The notes: generated by a model from the sequence alone, not told the origin. A stretch of 64,000 nucleotides of DNA from Adiantum capillus-veneris (GCA_014529385.2 CM043954.1:92037747-92101746), one strand, 5' to 3'. Shown: positions 12,178 to 25,214, counted from the stretch's first letter. Numbers and translations: made by a program.

Positions 12178-13140
12178 CTTAGGAGTGATGACCACCACTG
12201 GTGAAACCCACTCTGACTCTTTCACAGGATATATGATACCTACATCTAGAAACTTGTTTTTCTCCTGCCAAAGGGCTTCCTTTTGAATCTCCCCTAGCCC
12301 TCTTAACTTCTACGCCTTTGGTTTGTACCTCTTTTTGAGTATTATCTTATGTCCTACACCTTTTGCCCCACACAGATCTTTGTACTCCATTGCAAACAAA
12401 TTGAGATAGGAGACACACAACTAACCATAGCTCTCCTTCTCTTGCTTGGTCAAATCGTCACTCATCATACTGGTTACTTCTTCTGTACCTATGCCATGAA
12501 CATGTGACTGCACCTCCTCTCTTGTGCGAGAACCCTCTATGGTGACACCAAACAAATCAACATCAATATTTATCATATCATCATCACTCTCCTTCTCGAT
12601 ATCAGTGTATCCTTCATCATAGGCCGTCTCGGTCTTGTACTCATAGCTTGTCATTGTATCACCTTGCCGTCATAGGATGAAAATGGATCTCCTTGGTCTT
12701 TAGGACCAGCACTATCTGTTTGCCCTTCTCTTTGTCTAACAAGGTGAACACCCTACTCTCCCAATACTTTTTGGCCCCTATTTCTAAAATTCATGGCCTC
12801 CCCAAGATGATCGGCAGGTAAGTGTTATCACTTGCTTTCATCACAAAAAAGTCGATAGGGCATTCTATGTCCATCACCTTAACTTTCACATCATGAGCCA
12901 CACCTAGACACCTTGCTTTAGCATAGTTGGCCATCCTCATATGCACATTCAATTTGGCAACTGGCTTGACACGTGTCTCCCTCATAGATGCTTCCATCAT
13001 GACACATACATGCACTCCACCATCTATATAAGCTTGCTCCTCCATCGTGTTCTCGATGATAGCATCCACAAGGCAAAGGATATCAACTAGAATTCCTACA
13101 TTAAGGCCATATTTTTCACAGCACATGTACATTGCCCTTA
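12178..13140 (-). pseudogene. Gypsy protease to RT start fragment
   Basis: The minus strand carries a retropepsin-like segment at 12791-13132 (DIECPIDFFVMKASDN, then LPIILGRP, the conserved ILGRPFL-type C-terminal motif). After a degenerate linker comes an RT entry motif (VGIIYPVKESEWVSPVVV) at about 12190-12260, which stops at the copia LTR. It is an old gypsy pol fragment from a family different from that at 18-8570, with many stops. Confidence 0.75.
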
Positions 13141-13199
13141 GCTGTTGTTCTATGCATCATGCTCACCAAAATTGTAAACAGATCAAGAGCCAATTGGGA

Positions 13200-13790
13200 C
13201 CAAAAATTACATACAAATCTATGGCACTACAAGTGACAAAGGATATAGGATGGACTAGACATGAGTTTTCAGGCAGGGTTGAACAACTCACCAGGCTAGA
13301 TGAATTGCGACTCAAGGATGTTGCAGCCATATACACACAAAAATTCCAAATGAAAGAGCTCTATGACCAGCACGTGATAAATAAGGAGTTTCAAAAGGGA
13401 GATTATGTCTTAGTCTATACCTTGAAACGACACTCCAAGAAATTGAAAAAGTGAGGTAATGGCCCCTTTGTGATCAGCGACATATCACCTAGTGGTGCCG
13501 TAAAAATTGCAACATTAGAGGGAGAGAAGATGACTAACTCGGGATCAATGGTTTCAGATTAAAGAAATACCACTCACCTCTCACTACTGACATGTTGGAA
13601 AAGATTCACCAAGCAAAAGAGCAGAAGCCAAAATTTCAAGCCATACAAGACCATGCGAAGGAGGAAGCAAGGTTGCAAATTTTGAAGCGTAAAGAACAGC
13701 ATGATATTGCACAAATTTGACATCGTCTCTATTGAAGCAATTGAAATTGAGCCAGATTGGCTTGGAGGAATGGATGTACAAATCAATGTA
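13200..13790 (+). pseudogene. Gypsy integrase C-terminal region fragment
   Basis: The plus strand reads RLDELRLKDVAAIYTQKFQM, then KEFQKGDYVLVYT, then a GPF-x-I motif and KYHSPLTTDM, separated by stops and a frame change near 13453. This is the C-terminal DNA-binding (GPY/F) part of a Ty3/gypsy integrase. It lies back to back with the minus-strand fragment ending at 13140. Confidence 0.7.
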
Positions 13791-13796
13791 CAGCTA

Positions 13797-14261
13797 ATAG
13801 ATGGATCCACATAATGAGCACTTTTGGATATTGGTGCATGAGTCAACTATTCAACGTATCTCAAATTGTCCAATGAGCTAGTGACACCAATTCAAATCGA
13901 TCTCAGAGAATCCAACAAAGGGACAATGGTCAGCCTCGGACAATCCAATGTATCAATCATCATTGATGGCCACCAATGTCTGCATCAGTTTCATGTCATG
14001 GTAGACTCTGACCTCAATGAAAAGATCATCTTAGGAGTTTCATGGATGTGTACGTACAAATTAGGTAATGCTCTAAAGTACAACCTAAAAAGCATCATGT
14101 ATGTCACTCACTTGGCACATATAGATCACATTTGGAATGTACAACCAAACCAAAAAGGGCCAATAAGCACAATAAGGCCTCAAAAAACAGCAAACCATTG
14201 TAAGAAGCAAGTACGTCACGTTTGGGTAGGCAAGTCTATCATGAACACCAAGCCAAAGTAG
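13797..14261 (+). pseudogene. Retropepsin-like domain downstream of integrase
   Basis: An aspartic-protease-like start, LLDIGA, lies near 13820 with one stop directly after. It continues as an open stretch of 131 codons from 13866 with IIIDGHQCLHQFHVMVDSD and EKIILGVSWM, matching the ILG-W/P flap-to-C-terminal part of retropepsins. Its position after the integrase end is unlike the usual PR-RT-RH-IN order. It may be a second protease domain, the start of a downstream ORF, or a rearrangement. Confidence 0.55.
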
Positions 14262-15860
14262 ATATGGATACCCAAAGTAACCCTCTCAAACTAAACCTCA
14301 CAAACAACCCAGCCAAGCTTAAGTATGCCAAATTTTACAGATATGTTCCTCTTTAGTGCAAGAGCACCATTGGATTTACAAATGAACAAAACACTAATGC
14401 AAAAATTTGTATCAATCAAATCAAAGTGGGGATTTTGTAAACTACCAAGGGTCATTTGGGGGGAAAATTAAGTCCAATTTCAAATAATTTTTCATCAAAA
14501 TGTTTCCCTTAGTAAGCAGAATCTGGACATGTAATTAAAGTTGCTAGAGGGGGTGGAACATGGATTGTGATCCATGTTCCCCAACATGCCAAAAAATGAA
14601 AAATATCATGCAGACATCTATGCATTGCCTTGGGGAGTGTGCCATGCAGGTTTTGGGCAAAATGGACCAAGGGTCGACCAAATCTCAAGGAAAATGGAAA
14701 GTCGGTCCCCAAATGGTCATTTTGATCCATAAAGTGAAAAGTTTATCCAAACTCAAAAAAAAGTGGACAACTAGCTTAGGGAGCATGCCCAAAACCATCC
14801 CACAAAGTTTTGTCCAAAATGGTCACCAAACATGAATCGTGATCCATGTACCGCTTGAGAAAAACTATCAAAAATTAATTGCAAACTGTTGGTACAGGTT
14901 AATGGTTGTGAAATATGTCAAAATTTCAATTTTTAGTCTTTTAAAGTAAGTCACTTGTCAAAGTTCAACAGTTTCAAAGTGCCAGTGATAGAGTTTGTGA
15001 ATTTGAGCAAAGTATTGATACTAAACTTAAAGTATCTCAGTGAATGCAAAACATGCTTGAAAAGTGGGTCAAATTTTCCAGAAGGGCTGGGAGGCCCAAA
15101 CAAACTTCAATTGTGGTAAAACCCAATAAAGAGCTAGGACTAGGACCCTTCTCTAGCTCTCAATCATCACAAGGGTAACTTCTCAAACAGAATTTTTCAA
15201 CATGAGGGATCAAAGATGACATCCAAACCAAATATGGAAAGCCGGACCAACTTGGGCTATAAATTGGGAGATTGAGAAAACTTGGGAAAATCTTGTCCAA
15301 ATTCGAAAAGATTTCACTAGTGTATTAGGATAGGCTATAGGAACACATGTGCACCAAGTTTCATCTCAAAGACTTCCAAACATGGATAATGATCCATGTA
15401 CCATTTTTAGTTTTTTCAGCCAAAACCATATCATCGAGTCCTAATTGTCAAGAAAACGCTAACCCTAACGTTTCAAGTCATTTGGATTTCAAAACCCTAG
15501 CAAAAGTGCCAAAATTCTCTAAGTCTACAAAAAATTTCCAAAAAGTGGCATATAAAATCTCTAACCAGTGATCCAAATTCAAAAAAATTTGAACCATAGC
15601 ATCCCCATAATATTCTTAATTAGATGGTGTCATCAAAAGTCCCAGATGTGTTCCAACATGGATCATGTACCTCATAGCCAAATATGATATGTAACCACAT
15701 GACCTAGTGCATGTAGTAGTTGTTATAGATGCACTAGTGAAGTTTGGTCAAGTTTGGAGGTGCTTTGATCAAGTTATGCTCATTCTTCATTTATGGTCAA
15801 GTTTGCGTTTTTTTTTCCTTTTTTGATGACTTTTTGACAAAGTTTAGAAGTTGACCATTG
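14262..15860 (+). repeat. Non-coding stretch with spaced palindromes
   Basis: No gene is recognised. Imperfect palindromes of the form CATGGATnnTGATCCATG start at 14559, 14831 and 15381, with a partial one at 15657. The gaps are 272, 550 (twice 275) and 276 bp. Similar bases precede several of them (CCAAAnTTT...CAAACATGG). This suggests a decayed tandem array with a unit near 275 bp. Confidence 0.45.
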
Positions 15861-15878
15861 ATTTTTTGGTGCCAGAAT

Positions 15879-18800
15879 GCCTCACAAAAGAGCCCAGAAG
15901 GAGTGAAGGGTTGCATCATACGAGGTCATTAACATTTATCAAAAGAGAAAGCCCACATTTCTGAAGAAGATTTGGTAAAGATTCTTGCCAACATGTTCAT
16001 CAAGAAGTTCCAAGTTGCCGATAGAACAAAAGTAAAGACTTACCATTTTCCTCAAAGAGTTGTGGACACTGCACCAGCAAAGGGAGGTGATCAAAGGGTC
16101 AAGATGCTTGCAGCTTGACACATTTTTTTTATTTCCTCCTTGGGGAACCGGCTTCCAAAGGGCACACAAACTGATGAGTTCAATGCTATACAACGAAGAA
16201 GCCACCTTAACGGACAAAGATGAAGCTATAGTAAAGGTCAGAATAATAGATGAGTTGATCAATCCATCTCTACACATACCACCAGGAAACCACAACCTCC
16301 TCAACAAAACTAAATCAAAGATAACGACAAAGCATTTATAAAGCAACAAGGGCATAAGCTTACCTACAAGGACCTCATCTACACAGAGACAGAACTATCC
16401 TTACGACTGATTTCTCAACATCTGAAGGTCCACAAGCCCCCAATACACAGAGCCTAACCTACACATTGCAGTGGTCAGGGCTATGGGGCTAGCTGAGCAA
16501 CGAGTGATAAGATGTGACCTTGGAAACTACATCTTGGAAAATCTGGCAGAAGCTAATCTGAAAGGAAGCGATCATAAGAAAGCATACATGAATAATGGAC
16601 TAGTATTGACGAGGATTACATATCAAGCTTTGGGAATGATAGATCAACTTCCACTCGCAGAATCCCAGATGACTAACTACAGAAAGCAAAGAATTCTATC
16701 AAAGAGATAGAGGGTTCTTTCTCAACTTTAACTAAAAAAAGAACAAGGAGACAAAGCTCTAAAGTCAAAGTCACAAATAGTGAAGCAATAGAGTTGGATA
16801 TTGAGCTCAGCGGCAAAATAAATCCAAAAAAAAAAGACACGCCATCTGAATTCTAGTCGACTGTTGAGGAAGACGAAGATGGCGATATCGATATACCCTT
16901 GGTGAGAATCAAACACCAACCAACTGAGCAGATACCCATAACACAGATACAGAGATCTATGGAGGAGGCTCAAAGATTTCAAGACAAGCGACTCAAGAAG
17001 CGTGCAGAGGAACAGAAGAAAGTGGACAATGAAGGGTCCTGAACCTGATGATGAAGATGTGGAGTTAACAAAAATTTAGAACAAAGAAAAGCCGAGCATT
17101 TAGATAAGATCAAGCAATATGAAATAAGAAAAACAGTAGAAAAGGTGGAGCTCAATGGCACCATGCACCATCATATCCACAAGGTTATCAAATGAAAGGC
17201 CAAGCAAAAAGCCAAGAAGGATTCAAAAAACAGAAAAAATATGATTTAGAGTCTCCAAAAGACTCCCCCAAGAGACCATACACAACACAAGAGTAACCGC
17301 ATGAGAGGAGGCGACAAAAGACACCCAAGAAATCTACATGGAGACCGAGCAACACTTTTCTCCCAAGGTGACAACACTGCCACCTACTGAGGGACAATGA
17401 AGAGTATCAAAAGAAGGATGCAGATCCAGAGCAAGCTTCTTTGGAACCAAAAGACCTTGAGAAAATTCAGGATAACCAAGAAAAGAAGGAAACCACACCT
17501 GACACTCAAGAGAAGAACGAAGTTGAAAAGATTGACCAATCCCAATTAGAGGAAAAAGATCAAGACAAAGCCCAAGATCAGCAAGAGAAGAAGGAGTCGG
17601 AGACTGGGACATCTCAACTTTAAACTGATCAAGAAAGAGGCTCAGTATCACCACACTCTGGTGCGGTAATCAAGGATGTTGACCGTATAATCAGAGAATT
17701 TTATTTGGAGCATCATCTCAAAGCCATTAAACTGCAATTTCATTGCCAGAGACCGGTATCCAACCTTCACGATTTGGATGCCCAAGATGCCAAAGTAGAG
17801 GCCCATGCAACAAAAGAAAAAAATAGAAGACTACATCAGCAAATAAATATCTTGTAAGAAAGTCAAAGCAAGCTGCAAGAGGAGTAGACAAAAGAAAAGA
17901 GAGAAGTGGTTGGCTACTTCAAAGCACTTGAAGAGTATATTGCAGCTAATAGTGAAATACAAGTTGAAGAACAGACACTGGAAGAGGATCTGGAGTGGGA
18001 GGACCACAAAAATGCAAAACTAAGTGACTTGTACAACGTCATGAAGCACACTCTCTCCAAGCTCCTGGCAATGCAAGACACCACGGCTCCAGCTTCTACC
18101 TCACAAGCAACCAGGTGCAGTTCTTGAGGAGTTGAACACTATTAAAGCAGAGCTTGCTCAAGCAAGATTTAACAGACAAGTAATGATAATTGGTCATATG
18201 GCTATACAAGCTCAAAAGGACCAAGAGATCTAGCAATTAAAGGAACAGCTAGCTAAAGCACAAGTTGACCTAGATGCTCAAGTTGAAAAGAATGCAGAAG
18301 AGCTACAAAAGAAAGATATGGAAATCAGAGACCAGCAAAAGCAAAGGTAGTGCTCCTAGCTTAACTAGCACCAAAGAAAAAGACCACACGAGTAGACCTA
18401 CCCCCAATAGATTTACCAAGTACATCTACTGAGGGTGGGCTACATGATTTGAGGGCGCATAGGAGCTTACAGATGCCAGAGAAAAAATCAAGAGGTGGAT
18501 AACAGAGATTCCAGACCCATCACACAAAGAGTATATGCAATATGAATGAAGGACTTGGAATCCTTTGCCTTATGATCAAGCCTTACGAGGTGGTACAAAA
18601 CTTTGGTCACGACATGATCCCCTTGCCACCTCTGATGAAACAGGAAGCACTTTTATGGAAATAGAAGCTCCTACTAGCCCTTGAGACAAACAAAAGGAGG
18701 TATTAAAAAGTGTACCAATGTTAGCAAATTAGGTGTTGGCCATTTTAGAAAACCAACCCCTATGGAGCAAGAAGTGGTTCGAGAAGCAACCACAAGATGA

Positions 18801-20958
18801 GATGATATATTGCAATGCACCCCAGCATCTCAATATTGACCTGACTTTCTGTCCAATCAATAGAAGGAAATCTTGGGACAACTCTGACAATTGGTAGCGT
18901 CAAGATTGACCCGACTTTCTACCCAATCAATAGAAGGTGATCATGGGACAAATACGACAATTGGGAGTGTCAAAGACCCTCAGTGCTTAGCTACCCTGTC
19001 CTGTTAAAGCCAATCAACAATTACCCACCCATTGAGTCCTACATGGTATATACCTTATCATAAAATCTAATATCTAACCAACCCAAATGATTTTCTCATA
19101 TTAAACATATCATTTAATGTGGGAGAATAAATGGGAACAAGGGTTAGAATATAGACATGTGCTTATGGAACTGTCTCAACACGGGGCCAAGGTTAAAGAG
19201 GTCAGAATGAGAGATGGTCTGTTAAAGAGAAATGCTACCTAATGGAGCTTAAAGACCTTAGGGGTAGCTTCATTAAATCCCTCCAAAATTTAAGTTTTAA
19301 AAAGTCATTTGACCTTAGGCAAGCTAGGGCTGACCTTGAGGTGGGAATCCTACCCAAGCATGAGGTGCTTGTCGTGCTTGCTAATTAAGGTGCTTAAGGT
19401 GTTTGCGGGAACCTTACCCAAGCTTGAGGTGCTTCTCATGCTTAAATGACTAAGGTTCTTGAAGTGTTAAATTCAAAATGATCTCTCAAGAGGTATAAAC
19501 GATTTTCATGCTTAAATGACTAAGGTGCTTGAAGTGTTCAATTCAAACATGATATCTTAAGAAGCATAAAAGACACATGTCAAGATCCTCCCCATGTGGC
19601 CCTCATAATGTGCTTGAATCCTATTGGATAGGCTTTAAAGGGTTCCAATGAGAATTTAAATGCATAAAAATAAATAATTAAGTTCTTTCTCTCAAAGAAG
19701 AAAAAGAGGACAAATGTCCAAATGATATAATTAAATAATACAAAAGAGAGAAAGTGAGAGAGAGGGATGGACCAAGCATGAGAGGGGATACACTCTCCCA
19801 CACACACACACACTCTCTCATTGTGTGAAGTGCAAAGTGCAAGAGCTCCATCTCCTTCTCCAGGCTTGTTAAGAAGTTGAGAGCCTACACCAACACTCTT
19901 GGCTATGGAATGCAAATCCAACCAAGAGCCATGCTTCAATGCTTAAGCTTGCCATCTTCTTCATCTTCATTACTATGCTAAGCAAGAAGAGTGATGATAA
20001 GTGAGGAACTATTTCTTTCCCCTATGAATGATTTTTCTTTCTCTTCCCTACCCTCATTCCCCACTAGCTGTCTCCACCTTCTAATGTGTTTGCCTTGGGA
20101 CTAAGGCTTGGGATAGTTAATGCTTTTTGCAAATTTTATGTTATGCTTGTGATGCATGAAGTTTTCCATCTTCATTGCCTCACCTAGGTCACAAGGAACA
20201 CAAAGATTGTATTGTATCAAGTCTCTCTCTTGATGTGAGAATCTATAATACAAACACCTTTTGGAGGGGGGATCAGTTCCAAGTAGATTCAGTCCTCAAC
20301 TATTGTCATGTTCTCTAATACTCTCTCTTGCAAAAGTATTGTTCATGCCAACTTAATTAAGTACTATGTTTATGTTTCTACCATCAATTAAGTTCACCCT
20401 CTATGTTCTCAAAGTAGTCTCACAAAAAATGCTCACTCTAATTCTCTTAATTCCGCTATTCTCAAAGTTTATAGGCCATTTCCATTACATACCTTACAAG
20501 TAGTGGTCACACAAATACAGGATGTCCTTTACCTCACATGCCAAATGCTAGTGAAGGTAGCAAAGATGATAATAACTTGCATCACTGCATTTGAGGATAC
20601 TGAAGCATCAAAACACCTATGGCAAGTGTTCCATGAAGGAATAAAAGGCATCACTTGGAACGTGGAGACAGACGTACTCAACAGAAAGATCATCAATAGG
20701 ATGTACACCCAGGTCATGTTTTTGCCCTCACATTACATGCAAACATTTGAGGAGGCATTCATGAAAGGATTCTTTGAGATGTACTCCACCATCTTCAACT
20801 CGCTAACAAAAGATTTTTTGGCTCGTCACACTGCCTATAAGATTGCAATCCTGAACAATCCCTTCAAAAATTTAGCAATCCAAGTAGATATGGTAGCCAG
20901 GTCAGAAAAGTTCAAAAGAATCACCAAGACCCTCAATAAGCGAACCTTCAACGACTAA
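15879..20958 (+). pseudogene. Long broken ORF upstream of a 3' LTR, function unknown
   Basis: Plus-strand segments in changing frames form one decayed coding region. It contains EEDLVKILANMFIKKFQVAD near 15965, a Gln/Glu/Lys-rich segment at 17441-17623, a probable coiled coil at 17906-18127 and 18150-18350, and an open helical end of 151 codons at 20503-20958. A solo LTR at 19056-20489 interrupts it, and the frame continues across that insertion once the LTR and one TSD copy are discounted. It ends just before a polypurine tract and LTR start, so it is the last ORF of a plus-strand retroelement whose integrase fragment is at 13200. I do not recognise a family. It could be an extra ORF in the place where some Athila/Tat elements keep an env-like gene, but no membrane segment or signal peptide was seen. 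Confidence 0.5.
19056..20489 (+). repeat. Solo LTR of the gypsy family with 5-bp TSD
   Basis: The 1434-bp block begins TATCATAAAATCTAATATCT, a diverged form of the TGTCATAATAATCAATATCT start of the LTRs at 18-8570. It ends GGCCATTTCCATTACA, related to GGCCATTAAATGTTACA. TACCT precedes it (19051-19055) and follows it (20490-20494), a perfect target-site duplication. The first dinucleotide has drifted from TG to TA. No primer site or internal region is present, so it is the product of LTR-LTR recombination. Confidence 0.9.
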
Positions 20959-21012
20959 AGGCAAAGTGAAGATCAAGCTGAAGACCAAGCTTGCACGAGG
21001 ACATGCAATGGC

Positions 21013-21026
21013 TAGGAAGGGGGGAA
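21013..21026 (+). other. Polypurine tract
   Basis: TAGGAAGGGGGGAA lies directly before a TGTTGG LTR start, defining the 3' end of the plus-strand retroelement. Confidence 0.75.
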
Positions 21027-21403
21027 TGTTGGCAGATGAATCAAACATGCACCATCCTAATCGTCCACTCTTCATAAAGCCATCAATTTTGTACTCATAT
21101 TATATTTCCAAGAAAAAGCTTTGTAAATATGACAAACTCTGATTAATGAGCCGAGTGATTACTGAGCCCAACTGTTATAAATCTGAGTTGTAGTGCCTAC
21201 TTCTGAGATTTGAGCCTTGTAAGCCGTCCATTGGCCAAAAGAGCCCTATGTATAGAACTCAAATTTTTGAGTTTGAACACAACCTTTGTATCTTTATCTA
21301 AAGTTTTAGGAGAGTTTGAAGCATATGACTAAGAGCGGCTTCTCTCAATCAACTTATAATCAATTTTTCTCAAGCTCTGGTAATTCAAAATTTGTTTTTG
21401 ACA
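21027..21403 (+). repeat. Probable 3' LTR, right border uncertain
   Basis: It starts TGTTGGCAGATG after the polypurine tract. A possible end is TTTTTGACA at 21403, but no second LTR is available for comparison, so the right border is a guess. Confidence 0.4.
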
Positions 21404-22733
21404 ACTGCATTGTGTTCCTTGTCTTATGCTCTTTAATTTAAGTGTAACCATTCTCGATTTTTTGTGGTTTGCGATGGCCTACTTGCACGCTGAATCTGCT
21501 ATTTTGGGTGCATTCATGGTTGTTTTTTGATGTTTCAACCATAGGAGAGTGTTCCTACACCATAGGGTAACCTTTTTGGATAGTTCTATTGAGGTTTTCA
21601 AGACCTAGATCATGATGGATCATGATTTTGGTACCTTGTTGGATTGCAATGAGACTTGGTAGGATAGTGTCCCTAAACATCTTAGACCTTCCCCTAAAAT
21701 TTCGTTAGATTTCAACTTTGTTCGAGTGATGAAATGGTGTGACAACTGAGAGTAATGAGACAAGACATAGGCAAATTGCCTAAGTAGAGAGTGATAGATT
21801 TGCTAGTGCTTTAAATAGCTTCATTCCGTAGGTTCACTTCTTGAGGTTGACACTCTCAGAGAATCTTTGTGCCCTATCCGAGTTGCTTCCTTGAGTATTG
21901 ACATTGTGTTAGTGTCAGACAGCTATGTTGCAGACGTCCACCAATCACGATGACCCGCTAATAAATAGTTAAAGTAGGGTTGTTTACTAATGAGAAATGA
22001 CAATAACAAGTCAAGGACTTAATCTTTGTTGATGAGTTATGTCATCATGTCACTTTCATGGAAAGTTGAGAAGAGCTATTTTTTTATACATCTCTTAGTT
22101 TTGGTAACTCCTTTAAAGTACTCAAGTGAGCAATAAATTAAGTCTAAACACTATTTTGGATATAAGCCGACTACACAAGCGGTTGCCAACAGTCAACAAT
22201 GTGAAAAATCAAGATGTTTCTCTTGATTTCATTGAACCTCCTACTGAACAATGTATCGATCAAATGGACAACTGGATCCGTGAGAGATGCCAATGTGAAT
22301 AACATTAGTATTCTTACGAAGATCTCACCACTTTTGTTTTTAAGGACAAAAAAACTTCTCCACGGGGAAAGTAATGTCAAGCCTACGGTAGGACAAGTAA
22401 GTCCAAGGGCCAGGACACACGTGCAATACATGGGCCTATATTTAGCGGGCCAAGGGCCTATATAAGGCATGGATGGGTGCCAATGTGCATGTGCTAGTCC
22501 CCAGTCTCTTACATCACTCACTAGAAGTTCATACTAGACCGTTGTACTTGTTTCCTCTTATGTTGTATTTTTTTCTTTTATGCTTTGTAGACTTCTTATC
22601 TTGAGTAAGTGAAGAAGAAGAAAGAGAAGGTTTTCCGCTTGCGAGCGCTCAATCTCTATCCTACCTATCTCTTAACATACTTTTAAACCAACTATTATGT
22701 AGCAATGAGTCATCCAATAAGCTATATTTTTGG
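21404..22733. other. Unassigned sequence with an LTR-like promoter segment
   Basis: No gene is recognised. At 22440-22676 a TATA-type motif CCTATATAAGG is followed about 220 bp later by TCTCTTAACA, which looks like the R/U5 end of another LTR, but no matching start or TSD was found. Confidence 0.35.
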
Positions 22734-23100
22734 TGTTGGAGTTAGGGTTGAAGGAATGTACACACATCTTGGAGATGGAGAAGATGCTCAAAACACAAAA
22801 TAGAGAGTGCATTAAGGCATACATGGTATGTTAATACAAGGTAAAATAGTCCTAGATAAGATGTGTATGTTGGAGTTAGGGTTGCAGAAATGCACACACA
22901 GCTTGGAGATGGAGAAGATGCTCAGGTGATGCAACAAAGAGCGCATCAAGGCATACTTGGTATGTGAATACAAGATAAGATAGTCCTAGAGTGATGGGTG
23001 CTATACAAAGCATGGAAGAAAAAATCTCCTAGTGAGGAAAAAAAGTAGTCCAATGTTTCTAATTGTAATCATACACATCACTACCATATACATGGTAACA
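22734..23100 (-). repeat. Copia 3' LTR with partial tandem duplication
   Basis: A complete 233-bp LTR (22868-23100) is followed outward by a second copy of its terminal 134 bp (22734-22867), both beginning TGTTGGAGTTAGGGTTG on the plus strand. The TSD-like bases lie outside the outer copy, so the duplication seems to belong to the inserted LTR. Confidence 0.8.
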
Positions 23101-23113
23101 AATTCCCCCTCAG
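23101..23113 (-). other. Polypurine tract of the copia element
   Basis: The minus strand reads CTGAGGGGGAATT immediately before the LTR start TGTTACCATG. Confidence 0.8.
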
Positions 23114-25183
23114 AGTGATGCGCTGAATGAGACCTAGCACATAGAGTATAGGGAAGTGACATGCCCTATGGACATGATCAATCCACAAAGGGAAGAAAGC
23201 CCAAATCTTTGCAAAAATCTTTGAACTTCACATGAAGCAATTCCTTTGTGAATAGATCCACAAGGTTGTCTTATGTCGGCATGTAAGCCAAGTTGACCTC
23301 TCCAACGAAGAGTCTCTCCCTGATGTAGTGATAATGCACCTCAATGTGCTTTGTGCGAGCATGAAATATTGGTTTCCTTGTAGGTACCAATGCATTCTGC
23401 TTGTCAATGTAGATAAGAGTGACATACACTTGTCCAACTTTGAAATCACCCGTAAGGCATTTAAGCCACACATACTCAACCGTAGCTATGAAGTTTTCCT
23501 TGTACTCAACCTCACAACTAGAAGTAGCCACGATAGGTTGCTTCTTGCTCAACCTTGATATGCATGAATTGTTAAGCATGAAACAAAAACCACTCATGGA
23601 TACTTGTGTGTCAAAACCAACCCAATCTGAGTCAAAAAGAGCATGTAAATTTGATGCCAATGATTTACTCTTGGGATAAAACAACTTGATATGTAGAGTG
23701 CCACTCATGTAGCAAAAGATACTCTTAATTGACTGCTAATTCTTTCAGCTTGCGCTATGCATAAATCTGCACACTTGTGAGATTGCAAAAGGAACATCAA
23801 GCCTTGTAATGCATACATAAATGGGGCAACCAACAGCTGTCTAGTAGAGATTAATACCTCCAACATCATGTAGATATATTACCATAAGAATGGCAATTGG
23901 CTTACAATCATCAACTCCAAATTTTCTTAACAAAGTTTGCGCATACCTTGCTTGACATAATGCAATACCCTCATTACAATTCTCAAACTAAATGCCCAAA
24001 TAATGATGCAAAAGTCTTAAATATAATGCCTCAAATGTGGAATATGTGTTGCATTTGGACCAATGATCAATAAATCATCCACATACACAACAATGATAAT
24101 ACATCAATCATCCACACGTATTACATATAAATTTCTTTCAATTGGACTATTTTGAAAGCCATTGTAGTCAAAAATTATCCATTTTCTCATACCAAGCACA
24201 CAAGAAGATTACTTTAAACCATACAATGCTTTGTTACATTGCACACTTCCTTTTCGTGTCCTTTCTTGACAAAACCATTACAAACACTTCCTCATACTAG
24301 TCACCATTCAAGAAAGCGTTTAAAATGTCTGACTAGTGTACATCCCATCCAAAATAAGCTACCAATGCACAAGTGCAAAAAATAGTAGTCATACAATAAG
24401 TGGGAGCAAAATTTTCTTCATAATAAATGCCCTTTTGCTAAGCATAACTTTTTGCAAAACTCCTTGCCTTGTAGCGATCAATACTACCATCCAGATTACT
24501 TTTCAACTTATACACCCACTTTGTACCAGGACTTCCTACCACGAGGCAAGTCACATAGCGACCAAGTATTGTTCTTCACAAGCGCATCATATTCATCTTG
24601 CATAGTAGCCATCCAATCCTCTGAATTTGTGCTTCATCAAATGTAAGAGGTTCAATCTTGTGACACATACTTGACATAGCCAAAGCATAACAATTTGATA
24701 TACAAGAAGCATGATAAGGACCCAAATGAGTACGACTAGACAAAGGTGCATCCAATTTACTATCATGCAAAGTATGCACTAGCCATTTTGGCATACCTCT
24801 AGCTTCCTCATTTCAAGCACTATTCTCATTTGGTGTATCATTCACATCTGCATCAGAAATAAATTGATCTATGACATCAGTTGAAAATTGTGTAGGCTAA
24901 ATATTTTTGTCATTTGGACGTACATTTTTATTCCACCATTGAAAAGAGGCAATAAGGTATCATAAATGTCCTATGAGCTTACACATGTTGCTTTAGTACA
25001 TGACAAAAAGGACAGACTGCATCTTTCATATAATTAATATTTCAAAAAGTCAATATATTTTTTATTGTTGCAGATGATATAAACATGTAACCCTTGCTCT
25101 TTAGTACATGACAACAAGAACTAAACTGCATCTTCTACAAAACCAACATTTCAAGAATTCAAGATATGTTCATATGATATACA
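23114..25183 (-). pseudogene. Copia reverse transcriptase and RNase H remnants
   Basis: RNase H is open at 23271-23708, with ALFDSDWVGFD, SGFCFMLNNSCISRLSKKQP, VATSSCEVEY and HARTKHIEVHYHYIRE, all hallmark copia motifs (the usual ADWAG/SKKQ/TKHID set). RT upstream (23710-24790) is broken by many stops and begins near 24660 with EPLTFDEAQ. Sequence at 24990-25180 seems to hold the integrase C-terminal end in duplicated, degenerate form. The integrase core is not seen on either side of the DNA transposon, so it was lost. Confidence 0.8.
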
Positions 25184-25214
25184 TTAGGGAATTTCGGAGG
25201 TCATTTGGAGGGCC
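25184..25214 (+). repeat. Left terminal inverted repeat
   Basis: Begins TTAGGGAATTTC and ends GTCATTTGGAGGGCC. Paired with 36991-37021. Confidence 0.85.

Noticed and set aside
14559-15680. Spaced palindromes as a CRISPR array
   Set aside because: The spacing is about 275 bp, the repeats are degenerate, and the DNA is plant nuclear; CRISPR arrays are not expected.
22171-22521. A 116-codon minus-strand frame
   Set aside because: It overlaps a promoter-like LTR segment and has no recognisable domain.
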